The notes beneath the pieces are model-generated. The model was given only the letters and a program-made list of their open reading frames with translations, did no database searches and was not told where the DNA came from. A stretch of DNA of 64,000 bases from Brachionus rotundiformis. Its lineage: Eukaryota; Rotifera; Eurotatoria; Ploima; Brachionidae. The stretch covers positions 3,937,961 to 4,001,960 of the forward strand of contig JAESIW010000137.1 in assembly GCA_016802295.1 (NCBI GenBank), in the 5' to 3' direction. The translations under genes and the position numbers were made by a program. Positions 34,501 through 46,990 of the stretch are shown piece by piece. Position 1 is the first letter of the stretch; each line of letters starts with the position of its first letter.

Positions 34501-36195
34501 AATGGAATTAAGTCCTTTTTTTTAGCCAAGCGTTACTAAGTAAAATGAGTTATATGAAAGTTTATAATACAAATAAGTTAATAGTTTTTAGCTCCTATTT
34601 AAATGATATGATCGGTATTATAATCAATTTATTTGTAGTATACAATTACCGATTGGTGATTTAATGAAAATAATAATTAAAGAAGCGCAGAAATAGCAAC
34701 TCTAGTGGCATCAAGTATTCCAGAGTATGCCTCAGATGATGAAGTTTTTTTTGAAGCAGATTCTCCAACTCAACGAAAAGCAATACGAAGCCGCAAGTGG
34801 CAAATGGAAGAAAAGAGACCAAGAAAGAACTTAGAGCTACCATTATGAAAATACTACTCAAGATGGAGCTAAGATTTATTATAGATGTAGTAAGGCTAAA
34901 TTGAGAGGTGCACAGTGTCCGGAGTTAATGATACAATCAAATTTAATATGTCTAACCACCAGCAGCAAAAATGTACCAGTTGGTGTATGCAAAAGAGGAA
35001 GATCTAATGAGGCAACAAAAGCTTTGTTAATTGATAAAAATTCCTTTTGATTATGTTTGTTTGTATTTTTTAATCAAAAATTCATTACATAACAAATTAA
35101 TAGATTTTACTTCAAATTATATATCAAATATATATAAAATACTGATCAAATACTAATCAATTAATATATGGTCTCATTTGGAGTCAATTTTAAAATGTCT
35201 CCGAGTAATGTTTAAATAAAGTATTAGAAATGGGACAAATTAATTATTTTTTTTCTAAGCTGATTAAAATATTATAAAAATAATTTTTACAAAAAATGAG
35301 TCTTTTTATTTCGAAATGTCTACAAAAGTTTACAATTCGCGTTCGAGTAGACGCAAAATTTGTCTTGACAAACTTTTGGCTTTTATTTCAAGCCAGTTGG
35401 GTCTTAGACACCAAAAAAGTAATTTTCACTTAAATTAAATAACTTATCATTTCAAGCATATTTACATAACATTTATAAATGTTTATTATTTAATAAAATA
35501 TTTTTCCAACCTTGTAAACCCTCAATTAAATTCCAATAATCAGCGATCTTAAGTTAGATCTAAATCTTGACTTATCTTGGATGTTTTGTCTGCCAAGTTA
35601 TAGTGTTTAAACAACAAAGCGAATATTTACTTTTAAGAGCAAAGTCTTTGTCCACTTCACATGCGGTCATTTCCACAATGTTCTCTCTTTCAAAGAATCG
35701 TGCATGTACTTGAGATGGCTTGGGCAAACTGCGTCCATAAATGACAACCTCGTTGTCCGGGTCTACTTTGTGACAGCATTCCAAGAGGACATCAAAGTCC
35801 GGCGAATATGTGACAAATATTCCATGAAAAGTGTCATTAGACTTCACTTTAAGCAATACTGGACAACCAATTATCGTGTTGCTGGCCATGACAAATTTTG
35901 AGTTTCTATAAATGCCCTGATTTACTTGATTTTTGATCATTTTGCTCATTTTCAGGTCCATTTTGGCCAAATTGGTCGAGTTTTCAATGTGATTGAGCAC
36001 ATTTTGAGACTTGGGAGCTGCTGCGTATGTAATGCCCGAGTGAGCGGCGTTCTGTGCCACTTGGGCGTAGTTTTTGTTGTGTCTATTGTTCTGGTTGTGC
36101 GAGTATCGCGGTTTGTTTTGTGAGTTTTGCGAGAATTTGTATCTTGATGAGCCAGATTGTTGGCTGTTGTTGGCGGAGCTTAGACTTGACGACAT
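31577..36195 (-). CDS. ATXN2: Ataxin-2 (LSm, LsmAD, PAM2, low-complexity tail)
   Basis: Two coding exons (36195-35631, 33588-31577) separated by a 2042-nt intron, 858 residues. Exon 1 carries the LSm domain (about 95-185: NTIIGCPVLLKVKSNDTFHG, later ENIVEMTACEVD). Exon 2 starts in the LsmAD region (NNFIDSAIAAKVN, GWTAEDMLMINQQKYG, STYNSNLHEYTIPVEREDSE). A PAM2 motif that binds the MLLE domain of poly(A)-binding protein follows (SKLNPNAVEFNPSF). The rest is Gln/Pro/Asn/Tyr-rich and likely to be disordered. Ataxin-2 is a cytoplasmic RNA-binding protein of translation control, circadian timing and stress granules. Phase is continuous across the junction, and the joined sequence matches the family without a gap. 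Confidence 0.95.
34660..35050 (+). mobile_element. FLYWCH-type transposon relic in the ataxin-2 intron
   Basis: Antisense to ataxin-2, two plus-strand frames read as protein: SIPEYASDDEVFFEADSP, then after a frameshift ENTTQDGAKIYYRCSKAKLR and GAQCPEL. The second part has the Y-Y-R-C...C spacing of a FLYWCH finger. Stops and the frame change show decay. Confidence 0.5.
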
Positions 36196-38020
36196 TTATG
36201 TATACAAAAAAGCTTTTTTTGTTTATATTATTCTCGTCTAGGAAGAAAATTGATTTATTAAAGAAGCTTAAGAGCTAGAAGGTTGCAGACAACAAAGAAT
36301 AGCCAATTTTTTAGTATAAATTTTAAATTATAGATATGAAAAATGTTGATGATGGTTTACTTCTATTGTTTTTTTTTTCTTTATTTTTTCGTTCACGAAC
36401 CTTACTCTATGTATGAATAAATCTGATCGTTTAATGCATTTATATTTAGTTCATTTTTAATTCTAATATTTTATGAATTTTTTGTTTAGATTTTTAAAAC
36501 ATCAATGCACAAAACTGAACTAATGTTAACTTGGTTTCGCACACCAGGACGCGTTAGACTTTTTAAATTTTGTTTGTAGCTTCAGATTAAGCAATCAAAG
36601 AGAAATTAAAATCTATCAAATAAATAATTAAAATTTTTGTTTAATTTAATATTTTATGATAAAATACATGTATATATGACTAATTATTGGAAAAAAAATT
36701 TATGTTTGAATGATGTAACCTTAACTTTTTGGACAATTTTGGTTATTTGCCCCCTAAAAAAAATTTATAAATTAATATTTTAAAATTTTTTTAAAAAATA
36801 ATTAAAAATTTGAAAAAAAAGTATTTATTTTAGATTTTATTCTAAGTTTTTGGTCTACTTTTAGAGTCTTTTCGGCTAGTTTTATTCGATTTATTAATTA
36901 TAAGGCCTTAGCCTGGACTGAAGCAATTTTTATAAATAAAAACAAAAATCAAAAACAAAACTAGATAATATAATAATTATTCCGCATATACTTTTATCCT
37001 ATTTAATATAGAAAACTAATCAGGCTTCTTTTGATACATAGCCAAGAGTTAGAAGCCGGTTATTTCTTTTAATTAACGAGCTCTTGAGAAGAAACCTATA
37101 CTAAAATTTAAATCTCAAAAACAAAATATCTTGTTCGTTTTATTTCTAAACTAAAGTAAAAATTTGCTTGGTACAGTATTTTATCCAGAATCACTGCTAA
37201 CATTAAATTATACATATCTGATAATTTTTTTATAAATATTATGTTCAAATAATAAACAGCTTTCTAATTAGTTAATAATTTAGTTTTAAAAGTTAAGATA
37301 GAGCAAATGATTCTTTGTATGTTAAGATCAGTAATTGAAGCACTTGAATTAAAAATTTTGTTTTTAATGATTAAAAATCTTAATTTCAGCTGAGTATAAA
37401 GTACCTAAAAGCGAGAATTATTTATGATATAACTTTGATACTAATTTTAAAAATTTTATAATCTCATCTTTGATTTTTCTAAAAATTTCTAAAATTATAC
37501 GACCTTTTGATTATCATTTTAATATCATGACTAACTAAAAAAATTTATTAGTATGTTAAATTGGTTTTTTTTTATAATACTAATTTAATCTGTAAAAATT
37601 AAGCATTTACTTGACAAATAATCAAAAATGGGAGTGTTCTTCGAGTGTTAATAAAGGTCTATTATTTTATCTATTTTCAACAAAAAAAATTCTTTCAAAA
37701 CTTAAAAAATAAGTCTTAAGCGACATCAAGACCAATTTGGAATGATGAACTCTCATTTTTAAATGCCCTAAAGTAAACTTGTTGGTTGATTCATCTATTC
37801 CAGCAGATCCAGAAGTCTTGTAATGTCTATAATACAAATCTTAAGTCGTATTTTATAATTTCAAAATTTTCGACTTATTATTTTTACATATTTAAAAATA
37901 AATTAATCGAGCTTTAAAAAATTAGGAAAAATTTATTCATAGATTAAAAAACTTCAAAAATTAATTTTCTATAAATAATAAAATTATCAGTTTTCATATC
38001 ACTGGATACAATTTGAATGT
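36196..38020. other. Intergenic between ataxin-2 and TRAF, no gene seen
   Basis: AT-rich. It includes the ataxin-2 upstream region and the TRAF 3' side. No exon chain, RNA gene or repeat pair was found. Confidence 0.55.
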
Positions 38021-39654
38021 TTACGGCACAACCATGTCTTCTGAATCAATCTCAACCTTTATAAAAATAGCATCATCTTTTATGTAGTCATACGAGTTAA
38101 GGACTTCTAATTCGACAAATTTTTGCGCTCCAAAGGACGCATTTCGCTCACCAGTAGGTCTGCCAAGAAATGGTGTATTCTCTTTGCAGGTGTTTGGCTT
38201 GATGGTGTACGAGACGTGTCTTCTCTCTTCAATGTTTTCACACTGATCGAACAAAGTTAAGGTAATTTTATGACCAAATGGCCATGACAACAGCGAGTCA
38301 AATTCGCCTTTACATATGCACAAGAATATTGACATAAATTTACCCTTAGCCTTGCCATCGCCGAATAAAGAAGCCGATAGTGCAAGCTTGTAGCCATGAC
38401 GACTGGTCAAAAATGGTGGCGAAAAAATGGTCGGTTTTTTTCCCGACTTGGAGTCATTAAATTTTTCCTTAAATAAAAAGAAATTTTTTTTTTTTTTTCA
38501 TAAGATTTTATTTATTGAATCCAAGCTCACATTAAAGTGATCTATTTTCCAAATAATCTGCGATCCATTAAACTTTTCCATTGAATTAACTTTACTGCTT
38601 AGAGTGAATATTTGTTCTTTTTGTTTCTCGATGAGTTCACTTAAAAGCTCTAGCTGTTTCTTCTGGATGCTTATTGTCTTGGCCATCAAGTTCAGGTGAA
38701 TGCCGGGCGATTCTTTCAAATGCCGAGGCATCTCACTTCTTAGCGATTTGAACTCACAATTACTGTCCGCAAATGGACACGAAACTTCATGCTTTTTGCA
38801 CTCATTTTCCAAATGATTTGCCATTTTTCCCCTTGGTATTTCTCTAATGCCACAGTTGCTAGGACAGGGTATCAAAAACTCGCTACATACAGACAAATGA
38901 TTCATTTCATCTGCCTTGACTATGCGCTCAGAACAAAATTCACATTCTATCTCATTTTTTAGACATTCTTTGGCAATGTGTGTCTTCTCATCTTTCCTAC
39001 GGTACTGTAGACCACATCCCCGAGTACAGTTAACCAACACATACTCGCATTCATCCATATGTATCTTAAAATTCATTATTTATCCAAACAAATTATTGTA
39101 TATAAATATAAAATAAATATCCCAAGGCTAAAAAGAAAATTTTATTTACCATATGAGCTTTAAAAGCGCCCTCCCATCTACAGCCATTTAGATTATTGCT
39201 GCAATAGACTGGCAGGTTGTTGATTTCTCTTTGAAAGTCATTATCTACAATTATCTTTTCTCTGGAAATGGTTCTGTCACATGTTGGACAAGATTGGGAA
39301 TTTCTAGCGGGCACAAATGCAAAAACAACTCAAAAATGGTTAGACATGGACTTACTTGATAAGTTCGGTGAAGCAGGTAGAACACACTCGGTGTTGGCAA
39401 TCTTGGAACTGAACTGGACATTTCAAGTAACTGTTGCAGTAGCTACATTCATACTTTTTTTCAAGTTTGCCAAATTTCCATTTTATTTCGATGGGCGATC
39501 TTGGTTGAGGCGATGATGCGCTTTTGTAGCGAATACCATTTGCCGTAGAGGTAAGTATTCTTGATGAACTTCTTATCGAAAGCATTGATCCTTCATAAAC
39601 TGGTATCGACAAAGAAGAATCTACGTGATTGCGTAAATTTGAAGTTAAATTCAT
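38021..39654 (-). CDS. TRAF-family E3/adaptor protein (RING, TRAF zinc fingers, MATH)
   Basis: Four exons (39654-39356, 39303-39150, 39064-38531, 38467-38021) encode 477 residues. A RING finger spans the exon 1/2 junction (CSYCNSYLKCPV, DCQHRVCSTC, SCPTCD). TRAF-type zinc fingers follow (HMDECEYVLVNCTRGCG, HLSVCSEFLIPCPSNCG, HEVSCPFADSNCEF), then a short coiled coil (about 290-320). Last is a MATH/TRAF-C domain (IIWKIDHFN, SRHGYKLALSASLFGDG, YIKDDAIFIKVEID). TRAFs trimerise through coiled coil and MATH, bind receptor tails and ubiquitinate partners in NF-kB and JNK signalling. The C-terminal part looks nearest to TRAF3/TRAF6-like forms, but I cannot fix the subtype. Confidence 0.92.
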
Positions 39655-41800
39655 TTTTTTTTAAAGGAAATAAAGCTATCAAAATTTATTAATTTTGAAA
39701 AATCAAAATCGATTTTTTTTCTTAACTAGCTAAATAAATAAACACTTAGGTAAATATAAATACAGATTTTATGTACTCAAAAAATAAATACTGGTAACAT
39801 TAGCTAAAAATGAAAAAAATCGATTTTGATTATATCGTTATTATTTTGTTCAAACAAGTTTAAAAAATTAATAAAAGACATTTTAATTAATCAAAGATTA
39901 GTTTAGGGCATAATTGATCTTTTTTTCACAGCTTTTTATTTTCCTTAAAATTTAGCATAATGTAAAATTATAAAAATTAGTATAATTTGCTGAAATGGAC
40001 TTAATTAATTATTAATAATAAAATTTCGTTCTTATTTTTTCTATATTTATTTCAAATAAATTAATTTTGCTCAAAAATAATACGATACTATAGTCAATCT
40101 ATCATAAATGTTCAGTCATCTAAAAGTAATTAATCTATTTTATCAGTTTAGAATCGAAATTTTTTAAGAAATTTTAATAAAACAACCCCCTTGAAAAATT
40201 AATAGAAATTTTAAGAATTTTTGGCTTATTTGAAAATGTAAAAAATATATAAAACTAATCAATTTTCATTTAAAAAATTTTCATAGACTTAAAAAACCAT
40301 TAAAATAAACTCGATATAATTGACTTGTTCTTTTCTTAATTTTATTTATAAATTAAAATTGAAGTTTCTTAAAGAAAAAAGAAAGACACATTAAAGTAAG
40401 ATTTTGTTTTAAAACTGGAAATTAATCAAGTTTATATAGTCATAATTTTTCACCATAGATTTTTTTTGTTTAACTTTTATTAATAAAAATTCATAGTTTG
40501 AATTGGATTTAATAATTAAAAAAGTAACTAAATTGACTAATTTAGACTGTATTATAATTAAGTATCTAAGTTTGTCAAATTGAGTGAATTGTCTCTGGTT
40601 ATAATATAATTTAAATATGTGTAAATTCTTTTTTTTTAAAATTGTTTTGAAATGTTTTCGGGTTCTTTTAATAAATATTGATACTAATTGATATCTTTAA
40701 ATATATACAAATTATGGCTAAAAAGAGGACGAGCACTGCGCATCTGAGGAGCAGATAATGGTCCGTCAACAATAACATACCTACTTTGTTGTGATCATGA
40801 GTGAAAATTTACTTTAACCTGATTCCAAATATTAGACCAAAATAAATTTAGATCTATTTCAAATATTAACATTGGAAAAGTTTTTGGTCAAATAAAACTA
40901 AGTTTTGAATAAATTCATACTGCTTTAAAAACCGAGTTGAGTTGAGATAAAATTTCGCTTCTATTAATTCAGATTTTTGGGGCTTTTGTGAAATTTGGTA
41001 CAATAGAACAGAATAAAATGTAAAAAAATCAAACTTATAGCTTATGTAGCATTTATGGTTACATTCACTACACTCAAACAGATAAACATTAAATACTGAG
41101 AAATAGAGTATAAAGAAACTATACACTAACGCCAAGCGCCATTTAAATCTTGGCAATCATTCATACTAAAAATAGTTAAATGTATTGCATTATTAGTTCT
41201 AAAAAAAGTTCCATTCTGTTACAATTTAAGACACCAATAAACCAAGGTCCTTTACTTTAGTAATCTAATTCAGGGAATCTTAAAGATTAAGTCCAGAAAT
41301 TACCTAATTAGTACGATTCTAATAGAAAAGCATTCATTTGACCATAAAAAAACAACCAAATGTAGATAATTCAATTTAAAAAAAAATTAGAAATTTTTTC
41401 TATAATCTAATTAAGAATTAATTAGTCTATAAAAAATTATTTAATCACCTTATACTTATTGGAGCACACTTTTCAAAAAACTATACTATGGGACAACCAA
41501 GTTATTATTTTTAAGTTAGATATTGAATTTTTATTTTGAATAAATGTCTAATTAGACGCATAATTTATAAAATTATAAAATTTTTTCTAATATTTAATAT
41601 TTTTTTAAGTTTAATTCTTTAAAATGACAAATTAAAAAAATTCCAATATTTATTAAATCAAATTTTATTTCAGCTTTTGGTTTGGTGCTTTTTGTGAACT
41701 AAGATTGTCGCCTAAAGCTAGTATTTTTAATCAGAGTGGTGTTACGGTCCCCTTTGCCAAACGAAATATAAAATGTATAAAATTTCTTTTTTATAAATTC
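39655..41800. other. Intergenic, one doubtful ORF
   Basis: Mostly AT-rich with no coding signal. A minus-strand ORF at 40866-41156 (96 codons) starts with a signal-peptide-like segment (LALVYSFFILYFSVFNVYLF) and has an ECSECNHKCY cluster. It could be a small secreted protein or an exon, but nothing else supports it. Confidence 0.4.
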
Positions 41801-42638
41801 TTAATTATTATTATTTTTTAAAATTCTATATTGAAATTTGAAAAATAAAATATATAAAGCTACAAATATAATTGACGCAGTTGCCAAACCCATCAGGGTG
41901 CCAAAAAGAGACTTCCAAACTACTAGTGAGTTATCATCACATTCAACCGGACATTTAAGCTTTATCAACTGGTCGAATGATTTTGTTTGAATCTTGTTTT
42001 TTTAAATGAGTTTAGACTAATTTATTTCAACAGCGAAAAATTAATTACCTTTTTGACAGTCTCGTTCAAAATGTCCTCTAAGTCTACAACTAATTTTTCG
42101 ACAAATTTTATATTTGACTTTTGCTCATCTTTATCTATATTTTTAACTTTTTGATACATTTCGGTGATTTTTTCCACGTTTGCCAAATGCTGCATTATTA
42201 AATAAATATGATTATTTCAAAAGTAATTAAACCAAAAAAGCTACATTTATGTCAGCATTGCCAAAATCAACCAATGAGTTGAGCATTTGGTTAGTGAAAT
42301 ATTTAAAAGACTTTTCCCAGCATGAAGGGCCACTAAAGTGAGAATCGCATTGACGACTAAAAAATAATAATTATTTATCAAATAACAATTAAGTTCAAGA
42401 TAAAGACTTTTATAAAAAATTTATAAGTTTTTGTTTTGAAATTGGTGTGAGTCTTTTACAATTAGTGGTGTGTAAAAGGTCGTATTAATTATTTTAATTG
42501 GCTTAATATAGTCCATGGCAATTACCAGTTTCACAAATATAATACTTACTAGCATTTAACATCTATTTTTTTGAGATATTCAGAGCATTTAGCATTCATG
42601 ATCATAATTATAAATAGATAAAGGACTTGGCAATTCAT
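41801..42638 (-). CDS. Unrecognised small type I membrane protein, four exons
   Basis: I do not recognise this protein. Four short exons join in phase (42638-42550, 42356-42245, 42189-42049, 41992-41801; introns 193, 55 and 56 nt) to give 177 residues. No exon alone is long enough to stand out. It starts with a signal peptide (QVLYLFIIMIMNA, 4-16). A cysteine-bearing lumenal or extracellular part follows: AKC18, KC29YRQC33, PSC42W, a helical charged stretch 68-114 with an NET glycosylation site, and C128PVEC132. One TM helix (about 143-165) and a short basic, Asn-rich tail close it. All junctions have GT..AG (GTAAGT, GTAGCT, GTAATT donors). It is probably a secreted-pathway membrane protein of lineage-restricted type. 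Function unknown. Confidence 0.7.
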
Positions 42639-43367
42639 TTTTCTAAAATAAAAATTTAAAACTAGATAAATTTTCTCTTTGTTATCTTCAAATGTCTTAG
42701 ACTTTTTTGAAATTTATAATTTAAAATAAAGTTTGAATTTTTTATAATAATAGCTTGTGAATGTGAACCAATTTAATTTAAGATATAACTTAAGAATTAA
42801 TTTTTTAACAAAATTTTATAAATTTTTTTATATTCATTATGCGTATAGCTTTGGTTGATAATAAATTCAATCTTAAAGGGATATGTATTAATGTGATGAT
42901 TATTTTATGTCTTATAATACAGAAAAACAGTAAATAAAAGTATAATTTGGTTCAAATCTTAATATTTTAAATGAAAATCTTTGTTGTATTTAGAAATTAA
43001 CCCGTTGTCGGAAATTTACGTCAAAAAATTAATTCAAAAATATCAAGAGATATCGTTGATAAAATAAATTTTTGATTTGTAATGTTAATTTTTTTTCAGT
43101 TTGCACTATCTTTTAAACAATTACTTGGTGCAAAAAATGACCTTATCTTTAAATTGTTATTTTCATGTAGCTCATCATAAATTAAAAAAAATATATCTTT
43201 AAAAAAAAAGACTTTCAAATGATCGATCATCTTATTTTAAAATTTTATTTTGAATATTTTTTCAATTTTTTTAAAAATCTAATTCTTTTAAATAAATTTT
43301 AATTATTTAATCGGAATTTTATAAATTAAAATTTGTATATTAATTTTCATTTTTCAAATTAAACCTC
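42639..43367. other. Intergenic, no gene seen
   Basis: AT-rich upstream flank of the 177-residue protein gene. Confidence 0.5.
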
Positions 43368-43642
43368 TACCGTATTCCCTCGTTTGATTATGCTGCATCA
43401 CCATGCACCAAAGTACAACTGGTCGATGCTTTAATACCGTAATCATGCATTAATGAAAGCTTTAATCTAATACATTATCAAGACTCGATTCACAGTAAAA
43501 ATAATAAATAATTTTTAAATATTAAAAGATAAATAAATAAAAAATATTGGAGAATTATTTTTTATTTTTTGGTACTTTGGTGCATGGTCCAAAGGCGTGT
43601 CTTAACTTGTGGTGCAGTTTAATCGAACGAGGAGATACGGTA
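43368..43642. mobile_element. 275-bp MITE with TACCGTAT termini
   Basis: The left end begins TACCGTATTCCCTCGTTTG and contains CCATGCACCAAAGTAC. The right end is its inverted partner, closing in ...CGAACGAGGAGATACGGTA, with GTACTTTGGTGCATGG inside. The right arm has about 20 extra bases. If the outer TA pairs are target duplications, this fits Tc1/mariner-type insertion; the superfamily is otherwise open. No coding capacity. Confidence 0.75.
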
Positions 43643-43808
43643 ATTAAATTTTGACCCCAAGTTTAACCATTCAACAAACCTAATTATTTTTTTTAATATA
43701 TTTTTTAATTTCAATTTTATTTAATTAATGTCAAATTAATGTTTTTATATCATTTGATAATATTTATCTTTTGTAATAAGGTGTGCTTTTGTGCTTTGGT
43801 TCGTTTAA

Positions 43809-44022
43809 CACTCAAAGGACCGGCTATTTTTATCAAAAACTTTGTTTAAATGTTGCATTAGTTTCATAAAAGTCTGTAAAATTAAAAGCATTATGTTTAA
43901 AAGACCATTATCAAAGCTTTAAAATAAATATTAAAACATGTAAATCTGATTGATCATTAATTAAAAAATTCAATTTGAATTTTTAAAAAAGTGTCAAATT
44001 GACACCGCCGGTCCTTTGAGTG
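43809..44022. mobile_element. piggyBac-type MITE flanked by TTAA
   Basis: 214 bp with perfect 16-bp inverted ends CACTCAAAGGACCGGC, flanked directly on both sides by TTAA (43805-43808 and 44023-44026). TTAA duplication is the signature of piggyBac transposition. There is no ORF, so it is non-autonomous. Confidence 0.85.
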
Positions 44023-44026
44023 TTAA

Positions 44027-45301
44027 AAGGCAATTTTATCTTCAATTTTATATATCCCTTAATGTTGAAAAAATGATTGAAAATTATTGTATCAAAATCA
44101 TAGCCAAGGAGCATTAAAAAAATGATCTCTTAGATTTTAAATGAATTTATTTTTAGACATCCTTTAATAAGATAGGCTAATGAATTAAGAACCTTCAAAA
44201 AATAAATTTGGACCATCAAGTAATCTTTTTTAATGAGATAGGGAAAAAATTGAAAATGACTTAAATTAAATTAAAATTTAAAATTTTAGACTCTTATTCG
44301 TACCTAATAAAAAACAGTAACCTTAATTTTACTTTATATGATTGGAAAAGACTTTTTTATTAACATAATTGAAAAATCTTAAAAAATTTAATTTTATTAA
44401 AAATATTCAATATTATTTTCGTAAATAAATTCAATAAAGAATTCATTTTAAAGCTTTGTAAAATAATTTTTATTTTCTAAAATCAAAATCAACCAATCTT
44501 CCAATTTTTATTTAAATATTTTATTTGAATATTAAGAATTTAATATTTACCCATTTTTTATCACTTAATCAAAAAATCTATTTGAATTTAAAATTTTAAT
44601 TTCATGTCATAAACTAAATAGAAATTATCAATAAATATTTTGATTGTCGAATAATTCATATTCTCTTTTTACTTATCTTAACTAAAAAATGGTAAAATTT
44701 TTCAAAGTAATTAATTGTCTATAAAAGTAAACAGCATATCAAAGATTTCTCAATCAAGCAAACATTTAGTCTAGTTTAGAAGACTCTGAAGTTGCCATTA
44801 ATAGTATCCAAGTGTTTGATCGTCTTTCTTTATAGTCTTGGTCTTGGTTTAATTTTTATCATACCTTTTTGTTGACTAACTGCACAGTACCATGGCGACC
44901 GAAAAAAAAAACAAACTTTATTTAAGCCACATTAAGCAAATATTTATAAAAATATCATATAAAAAGTGAACGAATCTTCCGATAAAAGGAATAGAAGAAT
45001 TGCGCAAGAAAATTTAAATTAACCAATTTTTAAAAAACCCCCATGAGCCTAGAAAATGTTAAAATACTTTAAATTATAAACTCGCAAAAAACATGGAACA
45101 AACTCTGTTGCCATGATTAAAAAAAACTAGTATCCAAGTCATATATTTGAAATTATTTTTAACAATTATTAATCAAAATTACATAACTTTATTTAATATA
45201 AAAACTGCTTGGTTAAGAGCTAAACGAATTTATTTTAGGAGAAACTCAATTTTACTCTTGATTTAGATTTTTAATTTATACAACATAATTTATAGATAAA
45301 A
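44027..45301. other. Intergenic / TPPP upstream region
   Basis: AT-rich, no gene or repeat recognised. It should contain the TPPP promoter. Confidence 0.5.
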
Positions 45302-45952
45302 ATGGCTTCAGGCAGTTCCGACATTTTTGAAAAATATGCCAAATTTGGCAAGACCGAGGCTCAAATCAAGGAGATGAAAGGCGGCTTGAGAATTGAGACC
45401 AGAAATGTGCAAAAATTGATGAAAGAAAGTGGTGTAATTGATTCCAAATACAGCACACAACTGCTAGATAATGATATAAGTAAATTTTATGCTCCAAAAG
45501 GGAATAATTTATACTAATTTTCAAATTAGTGAGGGTAATTGGTAAATTGACTTCCTCAAATCCGACCAAGTACCCCAAAGGAAGGTAAGAAAAATTCGAT
45601 TTATGAAGATAAAATTATTAATCAGATAAATTTTAGTAAAACATTGGAAAAAGAAGGCTTTGACGCTTTGGTGCACCAAATAGCAGAGTCTAAAAAGTCG
45701 AGCTATGAAGCAGTTTTGGAAAAATTGAACTCGGTCTCAGGACCCAGCACCTCTGGAACCACTGGTGTTGCCAACGCTAATAATGTAGCTCGAATGACTG
45801 ATACAAGCAAGTACACTGGCGCGCATAAAGAGAGATTTGACACTGATGGTAAAGGAAAAGGTATTGATGGTCGCGAGGAACGAACCAAAAACACTGGATA
45901 TGTTGGAAACTACAAAAATGACGGCACTTATGACCAAACCCATAAAAAATAA
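45302..45952 (+). CDS. TPPP: TPPP / p25-alpha tubulin polymerization-promoting protein
   Basis: Three exons (45302-45479, 45530-45584, 45637-45952; introns 50 and 52 nt) give 182 residues. The p25-alpha core starts with DIFEKYAKFGK and continues through KLMKESGVIDSKYS. Its C-terminal signature is clear: LTDTSKFTG-type (MTDTSKYTGAHKERFD), then GKGKGIDGREE and NTGYVGNYKNDGTYDQTHK. TPPP proteins bind and bundle microtubules and inhibit tubulin deacetylation, and in invertebrates they are linked to cilia. The long N-terminal tail of vertebrate TPPP1 is absent, as in TPPP3-like forms. The second exon is only 55 nt. Confidence 0.93.
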
Positions 45953-46715
45953 TTCAATTATGTAAAATAAATTTTAGATTTTAATTAGTTCTTTAGTTAT
46001 TTTTAATATATCACTAGTTTATTTTAAATAAATTCATAAAATATATTTTAAACTGTCTATTTTTTTTAATTACAATATTTTATACTTTTATTTTTATAAA
46101 GTTGTCAAGGCATTTTTGAAGGATAATAAAAGAATGAATTTTCTGACTCAGCTAAAGACAAAAAGGTGACTAATCTTGATGAATAACTCAATTTATAAAT
46201 AAATTTAATTTAACAAAATTATTATGACGAATAAGAATACGAAAAAAAATAGTACTTTTAAATTATTTTAAAATTTTATTTTTAATTTTCGATGTTTATT
46301 CCTGTATTCACTTAATATTTTGAAAATGTTGTTTTAAGCTTAAATCATTATTTGTATTAATGTGGCACTAGTGTAGAGTTGTTGATTTTTATTGTCACTA
46401 AAGCATGTCTCAAACTATGGTATTTATTTATTAGTTTATGGAACTCTTCAAAACGGTTTACAGTATTTGTGATAATTTTTACCATAAAGTTATATCTAAA
46501 AACTCCTCGAGTGTTTTAATAAAAAGATAAGTATTTGATAATTTTTATTAATAATTCAAATAAATAAAAATATTTGTAGTCTGATAGTGCCATTATACTA
46601 CAGTTTTAAAATGTTAATTTAAGGTTAAAAAAGTACTCTAAAATGGTGACATTAATTATTGGAATAACTTCAAAAAGTTTAAATCTAAATTAAATTTAAA
46701 ACTAAAAAATTGAAA
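45953..46715. other. TPPP 3' flank, no gene seen
   Basis: AT-rich with several AATAAA signals shortly after the TPPP stop. Nothing else. Confidence 0.5.
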
Positions 46716-46746
46716 ATAATAATAATTATAATAATAATAATAATAA
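46716..46746. repeat. AAT trinucleotide microsatellite
   Basis: About ten imperfect AAT units. It sits at the 3' end of the minus-strand non-LTR fragment that follows, and reads as TTA/ATT repeats on that strand. It may be the simple-repeat tail of that retrotransposon. Confidence 0.8.
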
Positions 46747-46990
46747 GCAACAACAGGCTAACTGTAGAGCAAGCTTTTGCTTGCTATGGTAGCAGTTCCC
46801 ATTTTGAAGACTCCTGAATCGTCTAATCCTTTCTTTAAGATGTTTATTTATTTTTGGATGCTTAAGTCCCTGTTGGTAACTTGTTCCAATTTCTAACTAA
46901 TTTATTTAACATAAAATGTTCTCTGTAGCCATTCTTGGTGAACTTGGTGTTTCAGCGAATACTACGCGCTGGTCCGTCAACTTTAATAGA
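46747..46990 (-). mobile_element. Non-LTR retrotransposon, 3' end fragment
   Basis: The minus strand reads, with stops, NGYREHFMLNKLVRNWNKLP. This is the usual C-terminal R-x-x-FF...V-N-WN-LP block of CR1/Jockey-like polymerases. It ends next to a trinucleotide tail. The same block occurs at 59522-59716 in a different copy. Confidence 0.6.

Noticed and set aside
40866..41156. Small secreted-protein ORF
   Set aside because: Signal-like start and a Cys cluster, but no splice support, no family and AT-rich surroundings; only noted in the intergenic entry.
41745..41755. TGTTACGGT match to the LTR start
   Set aside because: Only nine bases agree with the LTR at 27601 and there is no paired end or duplication.
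45366..45943. Minus-strand ORFs opposite TPPP
   Set aside because: Antisense shadows of a well-supported three-exon gene.
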